A stretch of DNA of 57,005 bases from Rhizoclosmatium globosum. Taxonomy: Eukaryota; Chytridiomycota; Chytridiomycetes; Chytridiales; Chytriomycetaceae. The first letter of the stretch is position 1. Each line of letters starts with the position of its first letter. Below the pieces are notes generated by a model. It saw nothing but the letters and a program-made list of their open reading frames with translations. It had not been told where the DNA came from and did not search any database. The position numbers and the translations under genes were made by a program. The stretch covers positions 1-57,005 of the forward strand of contig MCGO01000232.1 of assembly GCA_002104985.1 (NCBI GenBank), written 5' to 3'. Shown in pieces: positions 54,501 through 57,005 of this stretch.

Positions 54501-55640
54501 TTCGCGCAATGGCAAGGAGTCGAGTAAGTTGATATGATGTAGCGATAGTTTCACGGCCCTGTTGAAAGATAAGTGGTTCTCCAAAACATATGATGTGGTG
54601 ATTGATGGACATACCACAGTGTCCACGTTTACAGCAACTTCGGACGCTCTCTGATCGTTGCATCCGATTCCGTTTTTGACTTTATATATAACCTCGTCAA
54701 AAGTGTGGTCTTCATCGTTCCAAAGGATACACGCAAACATGTCACGTTTGATTTGATTTCCATTCGATCCAGTTTCCACCATCGTTCCACAATCTTCGTC
54801 TCCAGGTTCCGGTGGATTTAGTGCCAGAACTTGCTCCATTCTCGTTGGAAGAGTAAATGTTGTAGGAGACGCGTTGAATGTGTCAATAATGAAATCAAGG
54901 ACAGTTCCAATAGTTGAACGCAGATCTGAAAGGACCGCCTGTTTAAAAATCCATCAGCATATGAATGCTTCGAACTTTAACAATAGGAACCGACCTCTGG
55001 TACGGGCACTTCCGTTTCAGTGGACGTAGTTTCTGACGGTTCGTCGGGAGTATGGAACTTGCACAGCACAGGCACGCGGAAGGCCTGGTGATCGCCGCAA
55101 TCACAGCAGCCGCCTCCAGAAGAGATATGGAATGTAGTATCATGACCAGCATGGTCCGAAGCGTGGAAGCAATGATGGCAAAGAACGCAAGTTTCATCCA
55201 ACGCACAGTTGCTGATTGCAGGAGAGTTTAATAGGATGCAATGCCAAGATTTAGCAAGCAACGCACCGACACCAGAAGACGCCTTCGCCCTCTTGAAAGA
55301 CGTGGCCGCAGGGAGCACCTTTCCTGTTTGGGTGGTACTCAGGACCGAGCGGCTCGTCGGTGTTGTCGTTGTCGTTGTCGGTTGAGTCTGAATTTGAATT
55401 TGAGGAGGCGGCAAAGAGCGGTGGAAGGCCGAGACGCAGTGCCGCCTGGGCCACCTTCGCGTCGAGTTGGCGTTGGAGCGTTGCAACGGTCGACGGCGGA
55501 AGCGGATGCAGCGCCCGGTGGAGCTCTGCATCCGGTGCACTGCCCGTGAAGAGCGTCTTGTGCAACGTGTGGAGAAGCGTGTACAGGGCCCGGTCGGTGG
55601 ACCCGCTACTCGTTGGTCCGCCTGGTGGTGGTGGTGCCAT
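48508..55640 (-). CDS. UBR1: UBR1-type N-recognin E3 ubiquitin ligase
   Basis: Nine exons, 55640-55267, 55211-54995, 54938-54615, 54558-54134, 54083-53935, 53876-51051, 50999-48875, 48821-48693 and 48643-48508, all in phase, give 2,234 residues, longer than yeast Ubr1 (about 1,950). The UBR box lies at residues ~110-182 (CGHVF...WCRNCALDETCVLCHHCF...H...GGGCCDCGD). The ClpS-like N-domain has LWNDEDHTFDEVI (~270-282). A RING-H2-type finger follows: CIMCQEDF (~1,400), CGHLMHSSCFEQY (~1,490), CPLC (~1,527). The C-terminal cap ends with GVFFLIKRFKILLLH...MDPPYLDIHGEVD. It would recognise destabilising N-termini (N-degrons) and ubiquitinate them. A long Ser/Ala-rich insertion follows the RING. Confidence 0.93.
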
Positions 55641-55927
55641 TTCTTGCTCAACAACTTGCTTGAGTGCAAAAACTCTACAGCCTCACTTCAATAAACACTA
55701 CTAATCTTCACGATATATCCAACGGAAGAGTGAATCTTGTATTCTGTCAATAATTTGAACGTGTTCAAGTAAATTAGCAACAATACGTTGCTTTTCGACT
55801 ACATATTATTGCTTTAATTTCTTTCTCTGAATAATTTGAGTTATTATCATCGTTTTCAAATATTTATACATTTGAGGAAGTGGAGAGAGGGTTGAAGAAG
55901 GTCAATTGTCCCGTCAACAACCAAAAA
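55641..55927. promoter_or_regulatory. Divergent intergenic region, UBR1 and GT31 genes
   Basis: An A/T-rich 287 bp between two divergent start codons holds the promoters of both genes. A TTTATACA stretch near 55862, about 65 bp before the GT31 ATG, could be a TATA box. No other element is recognised. Confidence 0.4.
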
Positions 55928-57005
55928 ATGAAACTACGGCGGACTCTCACTCGCTTTTTATGCTACATCTTTCCGCTTGGGATCATTGCAACAGTTCTTA
56001 CTCTGCATAACGTATCTCATTCTCAACGGAGACACAACAACACAAACACATACCGTCGCCGCGACACAAGTACGAATTCAATCGCCATCGCAATCAAAAC
56101 AGGAAAGAAGTTGCTTTCGACAGAGTTCCTATTCAACTCGTCACTTTCCTCCGCGCCTTTCCGCACTTTATTCTTGTCAGCAACTCTGAATTCACTGTCG
56201 GCTTCAACTTGACTGTTCATAATGTGGTTGCTTCATACTCGTTAAACTCTTTGGATTCCATATCAACATTGAATACGACAAAGCTGGATATTGATCGCGA
56301 TGTTCTAAAACGTGCTAAGCAGCCGTCCATTCAAAATCCAGAGGGGTCTGTTATTCCAAATGTCGAATCGGAAGGTTGGAAATTGGATGCATTCAAGAAT
56401 CTACCAGGATTAAAGAAACTGTTTGAATTGTATCCTAAAATGGATTGGTTCATGATGGTCTGACTCTCCCTTTCACATCATTGCGCTCATCATTTATAAA
56501 CGATAGATTGATGACGACACCTTCGTATTCGCGGATAACTTGATGGAGAACTTGAAAGAATTAAACCCACAACACCAATTTACATGGGTGAGAGCTTTAT
56601 CTTCATCGTATCATTCTAATAACCTAAGCGAAGGACGGGCTGGAAAGTTTGTCGGATGCGATGGAGTCTCCAAGCACGGCGATGGACCCTCTTTGCGCAC
56701 GGAGGATCAGGATACATCCTTTCTAAAGCAGCCATGTTGCTCCTGATATCCAATTTTGATCGATGCAACCAGAAATACAGTACCTGTTGGGCCGGAGACG
56801 TTCGTGTCGCACTCTGGTGTGTTGTAAGAATTCTTGGCCTTGCCAAAATCTAACAAATATTTCAGCATGCGTGATCTAGGCATCAAAGTTCAACATAACT
56901 ATGGTTTCAACGGAGTTCCTCCAGACGCGTTTAGTCCTCTCTGCCCAAAAATATGTGCGCAAAACCAACCACCTTCCATCACTTGCTCCCGTCAGCGATG
57001 CAGAG
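55928..57005 (+). CDS. GT31-family (fringe/core-1-like) glycosyltransferase, partial, frameshifts
   Basis: It is a type II Golgi protein: short basic N-terminus, one TM (FLCYIFPLGIIATVLTL), then the catalytic domain. GT31 marks are an FPHFILVSNSE strand, the DxD motif IDDDTFVFADNLMENL, FAHGGSGYILSKAA, and CAKPTTFHHLLPSAMQ near the window end. Introns at 56458-56506 (in phase), about 56588-56628 and about 56820-56865. Single-base gaps break the frame near 56104-56110, at CCC 56687-56689 and at CCCAAAAA 56944-56951. Each is next to a homopolymer and the protein reads well on both sides, so sequence error is as likely as decay. The gene runs off the right edge. It would transfer Gal or GlcNAc in beta-1,3 linkage. 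Confidence 0.7.

Noticed and set aside
1..57005. tRNA, rRNA or CRISPR features
   Set aside because: I found no convincing cloverleaf with A and B boxes, no rRNA-like stretch and no regularly spaced short repeats; a dedicated search could still reveal a tRNA.

Overview
The window looks like a piece of a zoosporic (chytrid-type) fungal genome. Genes are split by many short GT-AG introns of about 45-75 bp, intergenic gaps are short, several gene pairs lie head to head, and the proteins are fungal/eukaryotic: ALG10, the proteasome subunit Rpn9, a threonyl-tRNA synthetase, UBR1, AN1 zinc finger, bZIP, F-box, arrestin-like, GH30 and GT31. A CEP162-like basal-body coiled-coil protein fits a flagellated lineage. 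The chytrid assignment is inference; the intron-rich fungal character is directly visible.

Layout. 1-6.7 kb: a decayed ABCC-type ABC transporter, a small one-TM protein and a broken member of a cysteine-rich family named here the MSFQQ family. 6.8-15.5 kb: housekeeping genes, mostly in head-to-head pairs (ALG10/RPN9, HNH nuclease/ThrRS), with an F-box gene, an F-box relic and a Gly/Ala-rich small protein. 16-18.7 kb: three MSFQQ copies, one broken. 19-21.6 kb: head-to-head F-box/ankyrin and F-box/LRR genes. 21.8-31.3 kb: two GH30 glycosidase paralogues, both interrupted, flanking an FAD monooxygenase gene. One 65-bp intron of that gene carries a complete 4,142-bp Mutator-like element (24672-28813). 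31.4-35.7 kb: an arrestin/SAM gene and a divergent unknown gene. 36-38 kb: two tandem intact MSFQQ copies. 38.6-57 kb: CEP162-like, AN1 zinc finger, bZIP, F-box/LRR, UBR1 and a GT31 glycosyltransferase running off the end.

The most notable system is the Mutator-like element. It has 125-bp near-identical terminal inverted repeats and a perfect 9-bp target duplication. Its single four-exon gene (1,203 codons) fuses an Ulp1/C48-type cysteine protease to a FAR1-like zinc finger, a DDE transposase and a SWIM finger. Second is the six-copy MSFQQ family: cysteine-rich proteins with a GPI-like hydrophobic C-terminus but no N-terminal signal peptide, whose members share a promoter element (AGCCCCCCAATTTATCTCCA or parts of it), often followed by a TATA box.

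Several otherwise good genes carry single-base gaps, mostly at or next to short homopolymers (ALG10, one GH30, GT31). These may be residual sequencing errors rather than gene decay; the ABC transporter looks truly dead.
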